64,000 nt of DNA from Hydrangea macrophylla (taxonomy: Eukaryota > Streptophyta > Magnoliopsida > Cornales > Hydrangeaceae): the NCBI GenBank assembly GCA_033977485.1, contig CM066993.1, positions 68,364,864 to 68,428,863 of the forward strand, written 5' to 3'. The notes beneath the pieces are model-generated. The model was given only the letters and a program-made list of their open reading frames with translations. It did no database searches and was not told where the DNA came from. The position numbers and the translations under genes are program-made. This document shows, piece after piece, positions 34,996-47,600 of the stretch (position 1 is its first letter; each line of letters begins with the position of its first letter).

Positions 34996-37670
34996 TTGTG
35001 GTCTCTTAATTAAGGCTTTTAAGAGAGACATTTTGTGGGACATGTGAGGGCCTTCTGTAAGACCACATTTGGGTACGTGTTTGAGAGGGTGGGATTTTCT
35101 GTTTTGTTGGTTAGTGAGAGCTTTAATTCATTCTGTAAAAACCTGCATATCATTGGATTTCTTCTTCGTGTTTCGCCTATGGACATAGGCGTGTTACCGA
35201 ACTATTTATCTTTAGTATTATTTTTTAGATTGACCGATTTGCTATTTTTTTTTTTCTCTATTTTTGTACGCTCGTTTATTTGTATAGTACTAGTTCTCTG
35301 TTTGTTGTTACAATTCGGCTTTAGGGTAGTTTGTGACAACAAAATCAATGAAATCTAACTTGTCAAAAAAAAAAATCGATAAATTCTAGTTCAAAATGTT
35401 ATGGTGTGTTTGATAACACAATTAAATACTGAAAATGAAAATTTATAGCACTTTTTTTTCAGTGTGTTTGATTATATACCACTTCACTGGGAAAAAAAAA
35501 AAAAGAAGAAGCGAAGGTGACATATTTCAGTACGTGACACAATACTATTTTCAAAACCGCTTATTCAATACCTTAAAATATCAATATTAAAAATTCAATA
35601 CTTACTTTTCAATTTATCAAAGAGTACCTTACTATTCAAATTTCTTTCCCTTTTCATTCATGATCTCCAACTATTAGTTAAGAAAATATGTTCTATTACC
35701 ATTGAGTATTGAGTCTAAACGAAAACACCAGAAAAAATCACTCTCTTATTTTTCTCACTATTTTTCTTATTCTTTCACTAAATCCACACAACAAATTAGG
35801 CATATCAAGTTGCAATGGCTACTTTGCATGTGAAAAAGACCATGTTGTTTTGAAAAAGAACAAAAAAAAAAAAAAAAAAAAGAATTAAAAAAGAAAAAGA
35901 CCATGTTGAGACTAGTTGGCCTTTGTTCCCTGGATAGATCTGAGTACCCATTCAACCACTAGGCGTGTATATATATGCCTCACCCAAAAGATTCTTTCTG
36001 TTTTCTTTTTCTTTTTTATGCTCACCCAAAAGCTTTTGAATTTGTATTAATTCTAATTTTGAAGTTACGAACACATACATATAAGGAGAAATGATTTTTT
36101 CTTCAAAAGGAAATATTCAAGGGTCAAGTTTCATTTACGGAGAAATGATTTTTCTTCATAAGCTTTTTTCTTTTTCTTTTTGAAGTTCGCCCAAAAGCTT
36201 TTGGGATGGCCAGGCCAAAGGGAGGCAAAAGGGTCAATCGTCTCTGGCTACTAAAGTTCACAAAATTTTGAGGGTTCTTATGAAATTTTTATAATTATAT
36301 TTTTATTTTGAAATTTTTAGTATTTTACATTTAGGCCTCCCCCAAGGTCCAATTTAGTGTCTTATATATATATATATATATATATATATGCATTTTTTGA
36401 TATACATGTATATAAAACTCAAACGCAAAGGCCCTATAATTTTAAAATTACACTTTTAGTGTAAGAAATTTTTAGTTTTAGAAATATGCCCCTCTAGAAT
36501 TTTGAAAGATACCATACAATGTTTAAGTTTCATAATTAGACTCATATTATAAGTAGACCCCAAAAAATCGTCAATTATGTATAAGTAAACCCTAAAAAAA
36601 ATTAGACCAAAAAAAAATAATAATAATTTACCTCAGAGACGTCCCGGACCTTCAAATACTCAAAATGGGCCATGACTTTTGGAATATGTGGGTTATTTCT
36701 AATTTTGTAGTTACACATACATATAAGGAGAAATGATTTACTTATAAGTTATAACTATACACCAAAAGATGAAACATTTTGAATCCTTAATATGTGTCAC
36801 TCCAAGGATATATATTTTGTTCACTTTTCATATTTTAACAAATTTTCAGATTTTGACCATTCTGAATATCTAAGACATAAAGGAGACCACCACCACCGTG
36901 CAACATTTGCCACCAGACCTACCCCACCACCGCAATTCACTGTCACTACCACAGCCATTGTCACCACTGCTATGATAAAACTTTTCTTTTTGTGTATATA
37001 GTATTCATGGACACGGATAATTACTAGAATACAAAAATATACACATATATACACTACAAAATGGGCAATTCTAATCATTCCTAACTAGCATGAGCATGAG
37101 ATAGGAGGAGCCTTAATTACTCTAGCTAGTTTGAAGGCCCACACAGCACTGCAAATTAAGCCACCATAAGAATAGCCTAAAGCAGTACGGCTCTATAGCA
37201 TTACATATATAAAGATAAGTTTGGCCAACTAAACTAAAGTTCTTATTAAATTCAGATAATACTGTGATTGACTTATCTAGGCTACACAATTTTAGCTCCT
37301 CCCGAGCCAGAGAAACAAAGAGTACTTATCCCTTAGAAAGACAAAATTGGGCCAACGTAGGCCCCACCCAACAAGTGGGTCCCACCACCATGTGAACCCA
37401 TTTGATGGTATCCCAACAAGATGGTCCCACACCACCATCACCACCACTGGCTCTCATGAGTCATATGATTCCCAGCGTGAGCCAAAAAACACCATCTCTC
37501 TCCAGCACACACATGGGCCTCACCCACCACTCAAAACATCCTTCCCCACCTGATTTTGGTGCACTCCATTTTCTCTTAACCAATCAACTCCGTCCAATTA
37601 GAATTACACGTATCCAGGGACACGGATTCAGAATTTTGGTTCAGCGGGGCAGCCTTTAACAATAAATTTT
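34996..37670. other. No supported gene; possible LINE tail
   Basis: Non-coding sequence. At 35160-35370 a hydrophobic open frame ends in caatgaaatctaacttgtc and an A run, which resembles a LINE 3' end but lacks a diagnostic motif. A gtgtgtttgataaca segment near 35406 is related to repeats at 50738 and 59640. AT runs lie at 36363-36388. Confidence 0.4.
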
Positions 37671-37671
37671 T

Positions 37672-37861
37672 GAGTAATGATATATATGATTTTCAAATTT
37701 TGAATTATAAATTCTTTTTAAATATATGTAGTAGTGGGATTATTTTTAATAATTGTGGGACCTTTTCAACATCCCCTAATCAAAAATTCAGTGGACCTAT
37801 TACTACATATATTTAAGAAGCATTTTAAATTCAAAATTTTGAACGCATAACAATATGACTC
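37672..37861. mobile_element. Foldback element of about 190 bp
   Basis: The left arm (caaattttgaat..aaatatatgtagtag) pairs with the right arm (ctactacatatattt..attcaaaattttg). The outer ends gagtaatgata and tatgactc are imperfectly inverted. No clear target duplication is seen, so the class is unsure. Confidence 0.6.
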
Positions 37862-38827
37862 TAAAACTTCTCATCTATTTTTGTACTTCAGGATAAACGC
37901 ATAAAAACGTTGTCTTTATTCATATTGTTTTTCTATGAGAAACTAATATATCAATCAATTGACATCACAACTCAAATTAAACAAGTTAAGTGAACTAGAA
38001 AAAAGCCTATGAGAGAGAGAGGGAGTCAGAGAGAGCATAAGTGGGAAGAGGAACACTGATCAGTTAGTGGGGGCATATATTGTACACAAGTTAAGGGTAG
38101 AATAACAAAATCGTATGTAGTGTGAATTTTTCAAAAGCTGAGAGGGGACAACTCCCCCTATTGTCCCAATGTAGGTCCGCCCTTGCACGTATCATTATGC
38201 TTTTCATAGTAAAATCACGTGCATGTGCATGACCTCACGTGATGCATGGAATTTATTGATCGACCTCAAACCCTACCTTAGCTTTGAACCAAAAAAAAAC
38301 CTTAGAGCAGTTCCAACAGGGTAAAGAAATTGGTAACCAAACGTATTAACTAATAATTTGATTACGCAATCCCTTGTACTCCAACAAGATAATCAAACTA
38401 GTAACCAAAATATGCACGGAGATGATCATCAAATTTAATTTAGTGGAAAAGAAGTATGAATGTACACGTACCCAACTATCGAAACATCAAGTCTTTGAGT
38501 ATAAAATACATTAAATATGTAAATAGAACTCATTTGCTTACTATTGTTTGAGTTCATCGGATGAAAATTACTTTTTATGGGTTATCAAAAACAATATATG
38601 TTCAAGTAATCAAAATTTTATTTTTATTACCTTAATTGGTTGGAGTTGCTTTTGTAGCAATTATTATGCGGGTCCAGCACCGCTCTGTGCACAAGAGGCG
38701 AGTAATACAATATGAATATCCAAGCATAAGATTAACTTTTTTAAACATTTGATATTTTTGTGTGGTCCGAAACATCATATCAACTAACGATCTAAAACCA
38801 CACAACAATTTCTCCTACCTTATTGTA
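37862..38827 (+). other. Upstream region of the DUF3511 gene; no gene seen
   Basis: Non-coding. ctcccccta..tgtaggtccgccctt at 38151-38183 resembles an end of element family B. The rest is AT-rich intergenic sequence leading into the promoter. Confidence 0.45.
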
Positions 38828-38835
38828 TATATAAA
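38828..38835 (+). promoter_or_regulatory. TATA box of the DUF3511 gene
   Basis: tatataaa lies 57 bp upstream of the favoured start codon at 38892. If transcription begins about 30 bp downstream, the ATG at 38835 overlaps the box and could not be used. This is the main reason for the shorter gene model. Confidence 0.6.
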
Positions 38836-38891
38836 TGATAGAGATAAGAGAAATGTGTACACTACCAAAAGAGACTATAATGTCTATTATC

Positions 38892-39152
38892 ATGGAAAAG
38901 AGTAGGTCCTTCCCGGAGTACTCTTCATCATATTCCGGCGAGTTTGAGTTCGGAGACCGGTCAAACTCGTACTCGTTCAACGGTCCGATCTCAAAGGGTC
39001 AAGGGTTCACATCATCCAACGATCCAGAGTTCAAGAGGAAGAAGAGAATAGCATCATACAACATGTTTACCACAGAAGGTAAGGTGAAATCAACGGTTAG
39101 GGGAAGCTTCAAGTGGATCAAGAGCAAGTTTAGTACCATTTACGGTGTGTGA
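38892..39152 (+). CDS. DUF3511 family protein, 86 aa
   Basis: A small intronless gene. The C-terminal half carries the hallmark of the plant DUF3511 family: DPEFKRKKRIASYNMFTTEG, then KVKSTVRGSFKWIKSKF, ending STIYGV. The N-terminal half is serine- and tyrosine-rich (EYSSSYSGEFEFGDRS) and variable, as is common in these proteins. The function of the family is unknown to me; the basic C-terminus could bind nucleic acid or membrane, but that is only a guess. An in-frame ATG 19 codons upstream (38835) overlaps the TATA box and is disfavoured. The frame is intact and codon use is ordinary. No partner gene is adjacent. Confidence 0.85.
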   Translation: MEKSRSFPEYSSSYSGEFEFGDRSNSYSFNGPISKGQGFTSSNDPEFKRKKRIASYNMFTTEGKVKSTVRGSFKWIKSKFSTIYGV

Positions 39153-39207
39153 GTTTTACACAGAATTATTACCCCTTCAAAGAGTTTTGTGTCATGGTTT
39201 TGTTTGG

Positions 39208-39211
<4 letters not shown>

Positions 39212-39265
<54 letters not shown>
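39212..39265. repeat. GA microsatellite in the 3' region of the DUF3511 gene
   Basis: About 26 uninterrupted ga units starting some 60 bp after the stop codon, probably within the 3' untranslated region. Confidence 0.95.
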
Positions 39266-39267
<2 letters not shown>

Positions 39268-39399
39268 CAACGTCATCAAAAGGGCATCTATCAAGTGAGT
39301 CCAATATTGGGTTGTGTATAGCTGCGTTGCATGGGAACATGTCTAGTGTGTGAATTCAAGGTGTAATTTTGATTTTGGTGATGAATATAAGCTTTCAAT

Positions 39400-39430
<31 letters not shown>

Positions 39431-39606
39431 ATATGTGTGTATATAGTCTTATGCGCTCTATATTGAAATTTATTAGACATGAACAACCAATTTGTGGTAC
39501 CACTTCAACTTTTGATCCTCAAGCCTGCAGGGAGCTTAATTTAGTGGATTGATTAAAGAGATCAACGTGGACTGTTGATTTACCGTACAAGATGGAGAAC
39601 CGAATA

Positions 39607-40080
39607 CAGAGGTAGAGCTGGAATTTTTGGTCAGAGGGGCCTAGTTAGACTATACGGGGATTCGGAGACAGCACTTCGGATGTAATGTTTTTTTTTATCT
39701 GCGTATACATAATTCTATGTAGAATTGATTTTGTGTAGAATTAGATCTATAGATGTGAAAAACTTAGTTCCTAAGAAATTTTAATGAGAGAGAGAGGGTC
39801 AGATTGTTGAGAAATGTGATAGGACTTGCGAGAGTCCCGTATATAATTAGCAGATAGTTCTAACTTCCTTGACTAAGAAACTAGTTTAGAATTTTCATAA
39901 CACTAAGGGGGCTTTTAGAGTTCTTAGGGGGGACTAATTACAAAATTCTTGAAAGTTGTAAGGTTAAAATGGGGGTAATTATAAAATCCTTGAAAGTTTC
40001 AAAGTTAAATTACAATTCTGAAAAGTCTAGGGGGGTCTGGGCCCACTCTGGACTCTATGTCCATCTGCCCCTAGCCCCTA
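39607..40080. mobile_element. Non-autonomous element, family B copy 2
   Basis: 474 bp from cagaggtagagctgg to ctagcccct, flanked by an exact 9-bp duplication aaccgaata (39598-39606 and 40081-40089). The gggcccactctggac segment and outer ends match the element at 31559. No protein is encoded. Confidence 0.85.
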
Positions 40081-40254
40081 ACCGAATATAAGGTATATTT
40101 AGCTTTCTGTGTTTCGAGAAATTATCTTGTGTGGCCATTATACCTGTGAAACTCTCATCGTAAAATAAGTATTTTGTCTATCTATGACCTAAGAGAAAGA
40201 GGAGATCACAATAAAGGTTAGACAGTGTGACAATCACGAAAGAATAATTTTTAA

Positions 40255-40397
40255 GGGTAATTCTTGAGACACAATTTTCATATAACTTTCACACAATCTC
40301 TTAAAAGATGTGTCTATCTCTCTCTTGTGATGTCACAAAAGAGAGATAGACACATCTTTTAGGAGGTTGTAAGAAAGATGTGTACCAAGAATTACTC
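40255..40397. mobile_element. MULE-type MITE, family A, copy 2
   Basis: 143 bp, with ends gggtaattcttgag and aagaattactc. The flanks aatttttaa (40246-40254) and aatttctaa (40398-40406) are a 9-bp duplication with one change. The centre is about 30 bp shorter than in copies 1 and 3. Confidence 0.88.
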
Positions 40398-40406
40398 AAT
40401 TTCTAA

Positions 40407-41950
40407 TTCGTGTCCCCTATCTAGTGTATATTGAAGCAGAAAATGCTATCTATTCCAATTTCTTATTGAGCTAAAGTTTACAATTTGACCCCCCAAAAAA
40501 AAAAAAAAAAGCGCTGAAGTTTATAATGCTTTCAACAATGGGATAGGTGTTTTTTCGTGAAAAAAAAAAAAAAAAAAACGAGGAAAATGACTAAGATGTT
40601 TTAGATGATGAATACTAACAACGACCAGTATGATTTCACTATCACAGGGGATTTTTTATTTTATTATTATTATTTTTTTTTTATACTTATTAGAAATTTA
40701 GAATTATGGTTAGACACACACCTTTAATCTAACTCAATTAAACCCTAAAGCTTCACATTGGCTCACAATAAAGTCCAACAAGAACCACTTATTTCGACCA
40801 AAGAACAAACTGGGAGGCAAGCAACCTAAGGGAAGTCGAACCCTCAATCCCCCCACCGGAAAGAAAGAGGTCACAGAATTTGAGCAAAGTCCGCTTGGTC
40901 CATCACAGGGAATTGTAGGCATATAAAATACTTGGATGTCATGTGATTATATCAAATTTAGAAAAACAATAATAATATAGGTTTTGTGTTTACACGTCTC
41001 AGGGGTTTGGGGTGCATTTTTTGTCATTAAAGGGTAAAATTGTTTCATTAATGTGTGCACCATTTGCATAAACATCAAATATTAGTATTTAATTAATACT
41101 GTGATATTAATTAAGTAGATATTCTTTCATTTTTTAAAATTAGTTGATAAATACGTAATTAACTACCACGCAAAAAACATTACCAAATTGTTTTTCTCAA
41201 TTGGCATAGTCTCTCTTTCCAGTGGGGATGGAGAGGTTTGAATCCCCATAGGAAAATTCTGGTTAGTTGCCCCCTAATTATTCTTTAGTCGGAATGAGTA
41301 GCCTTGTTGGGTTTGGCTGTTGGCCAGTGTGGGGTTTTGGAGTTGAGTTGAGACTGGGATCTGTGCATGTGTGTAGACCCGTGGAGTGTGTGTTTATCCA
41401 ATTCGGATCCAGGTAAGAATAAAAAATAAAAAATAAAAAATAAAAAATAAAAAAAAATTACCAAATTCATGAAAGAGACCAAGCCAAAAATACCTCCTAT
41501 GTCCTCAGAGTCAGGAGTGGTCAATCTATTATCCGCTAGGGACTTGTATGTATTTCATTTTATTTTTTTGATAGGCGTCCCACCCAATTGGCCAGACTAA
41601 TACCCCATGACTCAATCCTTAACAACCCACACGAGGACGGAGCCGAATGAAGCTGTGAAGAAAAAGAATACATTTTGACCAAAATCTCGTACCAAAAAAA
41701 AAAAAATAATAACAAACTCTAGTATATAACAAACTCTAGTATAGAATTCATCAAAACAATAACTTGACAAATTCAATCAAACTCAGCGGCAAAATATATA
41801 TATAAAAAAAATAAGCAATTTGGCAGTTTGGATTTATTTACTTGATCAAGAATCCACAAATTAGAAAGTGAAAAAAATATATGGTCAACATAGCAACAAA
41901 CAGCAGAAAATAAAATTTATTTGATTTATAGATGCTCGCGTCATGGGGGC
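40407..41950. other. No gene seen
   Basis: Intergenic sequence between the DUF3511 gene and the end of the kinase gene. It has A runs near 40495 and 40560 and a repeated aaaaataa segment near 41420-41450. The part next to 41950 should include the kinase 3' untranslated region. Confidence 0.45.
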
Positions 41951-44651
41951 CTAATCATCCAGTGCTCTGAACTCTCTGGTGGAAGAAGATCTATGAACTT
42001 GACTGAATCTATACAACCTGTTTTCATGATTACCATTGTTGTAGTTGATTTTGGAATTGGGTAATGGAGGGAGGTTCTTAATATTCTTTGAAGCATTGGG
42101 ATGGGCTTCAGATCTCGGGGACATCTTTTGAGGTGATGATAGTCTTGGGGAGAACAAAGGAGGTGAAATCTCTTCCTTTTTTGTTGGTTTTACACTAGAA
42201 AAGGCACAAGTTGTGCCACTAGTAGTAGTAGGGTCTTGGGTGTTGAGAGTTGACTCTATAGCATTGCTCTCTTGCTCCTGAGAAATCAACACAATAAGTA
42301 AATACACACAGAAACACACACACACACACATGTATTTTATATATACAGGATCACCGATGATCAATCGGAACCATAACTCTTGTTGCACTAGCCAACTTGA
42401 CGCAAAACAAGTGGAAAAGGCATTCCAGGCCAAAGTAGACCGGACAAAAATCTCAGAAAAGCCGATGATTGAATGGGAAGACCGCCATAATATAATAGAC
42501 CACTTTTAGGCCGAATGCACCTTTCAAAAATGAGATTTTACCTTTGCACCGAAATTATTATTTTTTTTATTTTTTTATATTTTTTTTTTTTGAATTTGCT
42601 AATAACTTTCTCTAAGAACTTCAATTTTAGATGCTGTTTTTTTCAGAATTGATTCTCAAGGTTTCAAATTTTAGATTTTTTCTGTTCTTTTAATCATTTC
42701 CAAATTTTGTTTATTCTTTTCTTGTCCTGTCAGAATTAGGTTAGCTTGACCATAGTCTGCCTTGCAAACAAAGTCTTACATTTCAAACAATACTCAATTT
42801 GATTTAGAAATTTTTCTCTCTCTGTTTTTTTTTTTTTAGACTCGAATGTTTGAAATACCGATCAGGTGTCCACTTGATGATTTCTAAGGATTGCATCCAA
42901 ACAGTAATTGCAAATAATGTCACTTCGGTCATCATTTTTTATACTAAAGAAGTTAATTTCAAATGTATATATCAACTAGGACTAAGAATAACACTTTTTT
43001 TCTTTTTTTTTTTTCTTTTTTTTAGGGTTAAATATATTTTACCCCCCTATGGTTAAGCCCATTTTCACTTTACCCCCCGTGGTTCAAAATTTGACACTTA
43101 ACCCTCTTGTGCTTTCGGACTAAAGTGAAACTACTAAGATTTCCCTCAAAACTAATGGAAATTCTAAAATTGGCCAAAAGTATTAATATTTAACCCTCTT
43201 TATGAGGATAATTGTCGGTGTGGAGAAAATGCTTCCATTTAACCCACTTATCTGGGTCTAATTTTTAACATCGACCCCCTTTGGGTGGCTAATTTTGGAG
43301 TTAATTGCCTATATGAGGTTAATTTTGACACTAAACTTTTTAATGTATTTAATCCCCAAGTGGAATTGTTTTGAGAGAAATTTTAGTAGTTTCACTTTAG
43401 TCCAAAATCACAAGAGGGTTAAGTATCCACTTTTGAACTACGGGGGGTAAAGTGAAAATGAGCCTAATCACATGGGGTAAAATGTTATTAACCCGTTTTT
43501 TTGTTATATGTAATCATGCATAATAGGCAGAGAGTGCTTTTCAAGGAATCTGAAAATACATGTAAGATGTCTTTCCCAAAAATTAAGATAAGATGTGTAC
43601 CTCTTTTGAGGAACCATAATCTCCTTTTGGTTTCTCCGTATCTTCGTCCTTTTTCCTCCGCTCTCTTTGGATTTTAGACCTCTGTTTCATTTTTGCACTC
43701 TTATGCCTATGCCTATGCCAAAGAAAAGACTAACTATTAATCCTTGAAATACCAAAATCTTAAATTTGATAATTGTCTCTCTTCCTTTACGTCTTTAAGT
43801 ACTTTTTTGGGCAAGTAACGTACTTTCTCCTCTCATTGGTTTGAATTGGCTCGTCATCCTCTTTTTTAGTTACTGGTAAACCTGAAAGATCGCAAGCTAA
43901 CGGGCTTGTTGAAAAGAACTGCAATGAAAATATACATTTTAGTACCGACTACAAGATAAATAAGTGTCAAATGCTTCAAAGAGGGCTCGAACCATCAAAG
44001 TTGCTTTTCTGAGACGTATGCCTAAATATCTCTACATAACAAACGCAAATACATCTCTCTGTATGTGTGCGAGCGCACATTTGTGGTTCGAAGTTTATCC
44101 AACTGTTGTAAAAGATTGGCATCTAGTTGTATCTTTAAAAGAGGGGGTAAAAAAAAAGGGATAATTACACGGACCTCCCCTGAGGTTTGGCGAAATTACA
44201 CAAACCTCCCCTCTAGCATGAATTTATTATTTTACCCTTACTTTGTGTACCATTTTACTAAATTACACACACCTCTCTCTCTCTCTCTCCTCTTCTCTAC
44301 TCTGTGTGTATATATATAGATATACAAGTACATACATATATATATATATGACTATGAATTTGTTCAAAAAATAAAAAAATTAAACCCAAAAACTAATTTG
44401 TTCCTAAGATTTAAACTCAAAATCAATTTATTCCAAAAACTAATTTGTTCCTAAGATTTAAACACAATCAATTTGTTCCAAAAACCAAAGATCTAAACCT
44501 AAAATACCAAACTCACCTCAAAGATATATGTATATATATTCAATGGCTATATGTATACAAATATGTATGTTTATATGGTGTGTATGTATGTATATATGCA
44601 TGGTCCGTATATATGGTGTGTATGTGTGTATGCATGTATATATGTATATAC

Positions 44652-44688
<37 letters not shown>

Positions 44689-47600
44689 TTTTTTTTTGAC
44701 AACTATGGGTATTTTCGACATTAGCAAATTAAGAATGGAGGTCTCCGTAAATTTTGCAATCTAGAGGGGAGGTGTGTGTAATGCAAATCCAAACCTCAAG
44801 GGAGGTATGTGTAATTTCACCAAACCTTAGGGGAGATCCGTGTAATTAACCCAAAAAAATGATGTATTGCGCAAAAGGAAAAATGTAATACCGGTACTTT
44901 GAACAATGTTTAGGTAAACTTTAAACATCTTTCAATTAATGGAATAAGTGTAAAAAAAACATAAAATTTTTTCATTATGACCATGTATGATTTTGGGCTT
45001 ACTGGCTTGATGAGTACTCTTTTCGTGTCTCGCAGTTGCCTTTCTCCTGCTTTTGTTATTGTATGTATATACATACATATGAATACCAAACTGGGCTCGC
45101 AATGGATTTGCATAGTCAGAGAAGGCACAAGAAGTCACGATGACTTAAATAAATTCAAGCTTTGGAAAAAAAAAACTGAAAACTGAAAAACGCAACACTA
45201 CCAAACTGGCCCTAAAAAGCCGACTTTGGATAGCATAAACTAAATACATACACATGTGCGTAATGCGTATAATATATAACATGCATGTATGTAATTTGTT
45301 CGTACTTGATTTTGGAGAGCGGAGCCTGCAGAGCCACGGTATGTGGGATCGAGAGAGAGAAGAATTTTCAGAAGACCCACAGAAGATGGAGGGAAGTCCC
45401 TAAATGCTTCTCGAAAATTAGGTTTGTATGTTTGTGGTGGTCTGAAGGTTGTAGACACCTTCAATTTCTTCCAGTATTCCTCTGAAGGTGTGCCAAACAG
45501 CTTGAAAATCCTATGAAGTTGCTCAACCTGAATTCAACTCAAACATTTAATTAAATCAATCTCAATTCAATCAGACAAATGAGTAACAAATAGTAAGATC
45601 AATAGATCCAACTTATGACTAAAAGACCATGTGCTAGAATGCTAAAGATTCAAACCATTTTGAGGATCATATGACCTTAAAATACTGGTCACGGATTTCA
45701 TTTAGGCCAAAATTAATGCCGAAACACAATATGTATGTATATGTGTTTAGACATGTGTATAACATAGGAGGAATGCCTTGATGACTACGACGCTTTCGAC
45801 CCTTGATATGTGTCAAATTTAAATTTTGAAAAGTTTGAAACATAACACCCACCCATTCCCCCCACACCCCCACCACCACCACCATTTTTTACACAATTTG
45901 CATTTCTCTCCCCTCTCTATGTACATCATTCCGCACTCTCAACACTCTCTCTCTCTCAATTAAATTAAATATATATCAAAATATAAAAAAACGATAAATT
46001 CAGGTTTAAACACCTTTTTTTTTTTTTTGTAGTGCCCATGGGCAAAGGCAGTTTCAAGTATTTACATAATGGGGATTGCTATCGTAGTGCATGAAGATAT
46101 TAGGATAACATTATGCTGAAAAAAAAAAAATCCATTACCAAAAAGGGGGCAAGAGAGTAATTTACAATGAGGGGAACTGAAGCAAGTTACTTCAACTCTT
46201 TTGTAAATTGACGAGAGCGTCTCTACTTTAATGAGGTGACATGAACTTTTTTGTTTCAAGATGTAGTAGGTTAGTATTTCCCTACTAAGTTTATACATAT
46301 TTGTCTATATGCGTGTGTGTGTGTGTGCGCGCGCGCATGTATACATATCTATGGTTGACGTGCATTACCTCTGTTCTACCAGGCATTATAGGCCGTCCAG
46401 CATACATTTCTGCCAAGAGGCACCCAGCACTCCAGAGATCAATACCCACTCCATAGTCAGTAGCACCTAACAGCAGCTCAGGGGCTCTATACCAAAGTGT
46501 CACAACACGGCTTGTCAGAGGACGCTTTCTCTGAGTCATAAAATAATTTGCAAGCCCAAAATCTGCAATCTTCAGCATCCCGTTTTTATCTATCAACAAG
46601 TTCGATCCCTTAATGTCTCGGTGTAAAATCCCCATATCATGGCAGTGTTGCAGTCCCGAAAGCAGTTGATTCATATAACACTTAATCTGCATCAGTACTT
46701 CAAATTTAGGCAACTTAGAAACATTCGATCCCTCTAAGAGCCCGTTTGGATCACAGCTTTTCAGCTTTAAGGTGGAACAGATTTTTTGAAAAGCTCTGAA
46801 AAAGTTTTTACCAAACGGACTTAAATCTTTCAAAAATCCCAATTAAGTTGATCCAAACAGGCTCTAAATCTAAAATCTGAAATGACAACTAAACCTGTGG
46901 TTCGGTGAGATATTCATCAGGGCGGGCTATAATTTTGGATAAATCGGACAACATATAATCGAAAACCAAATAAAGACTGTATTGCATTCTCGATGTGGCC
47001 AGCCCTTCAAGCTTTATAATGTTGGGATGATCTAGCTTCTGCAATATCATAATCTCTCTTGCCATAAATTTCACGCTTTCGGGCTCTGATGTATCAAATC
47101 TGACCTTCTTGAGGGCAACAATCTTTCCGGTGTCCCTATCTCGAGCTTTATACACATTACTATAGGTCCCCTGTCCTACCTGTTTAAACCAAATAGTATA
47201 TCAAAACCATAAAAAATAGCTAGCTCAAACACTCACAAATTAGCACTAAGGGGCTGTTTGGGAAGTCTAAAGAGGTTCCACTGACTAAAAAGTGAAATGG
47301 TTCGTTTTTTATAGATGGTAAAAAAAAAAAAGAAGTCGACAAATACTATTAAAACAGGTTCAGAAAAATGAGGTCGTTATCAACAAAAATTCATCATGTT
47401 TTATGCATTCCCAAACAGCCCATTTGTTCGACAAACTTTTTTTTCATCTTTTTTGTTCCAAAGGTTGAGCACTCAGAAAATTTCACCAGCTAAGCTAGCC
47501 AGCATCTTCAATTCCATCAAAAAAAAAAAAAACTACGATTTAAGAACCATTTATAATCCATTTTGGCATTATTACCATTTGAAATTCAATAATTACTTCA

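Noticed and set aside
35035..35358. 107-codon hydrophobic open frame as a membrane protein gene
   Set aside because: It has long T runs, no family motif and lies beside a MITE; it looks like a chance frame in a possible LINE tail.
37672..37861. Ninth MITE with a 9-bp duplication
   Set aside because: The flanks taaattttt and taaaacttc agree only partly, so no class is claimed.
38835..38891. Upstream ATG as the start of the DUF3511 gene
   Set aside because: It overlaps the TATA box and the extra 19 residues do not resemble the family's N-terminus.
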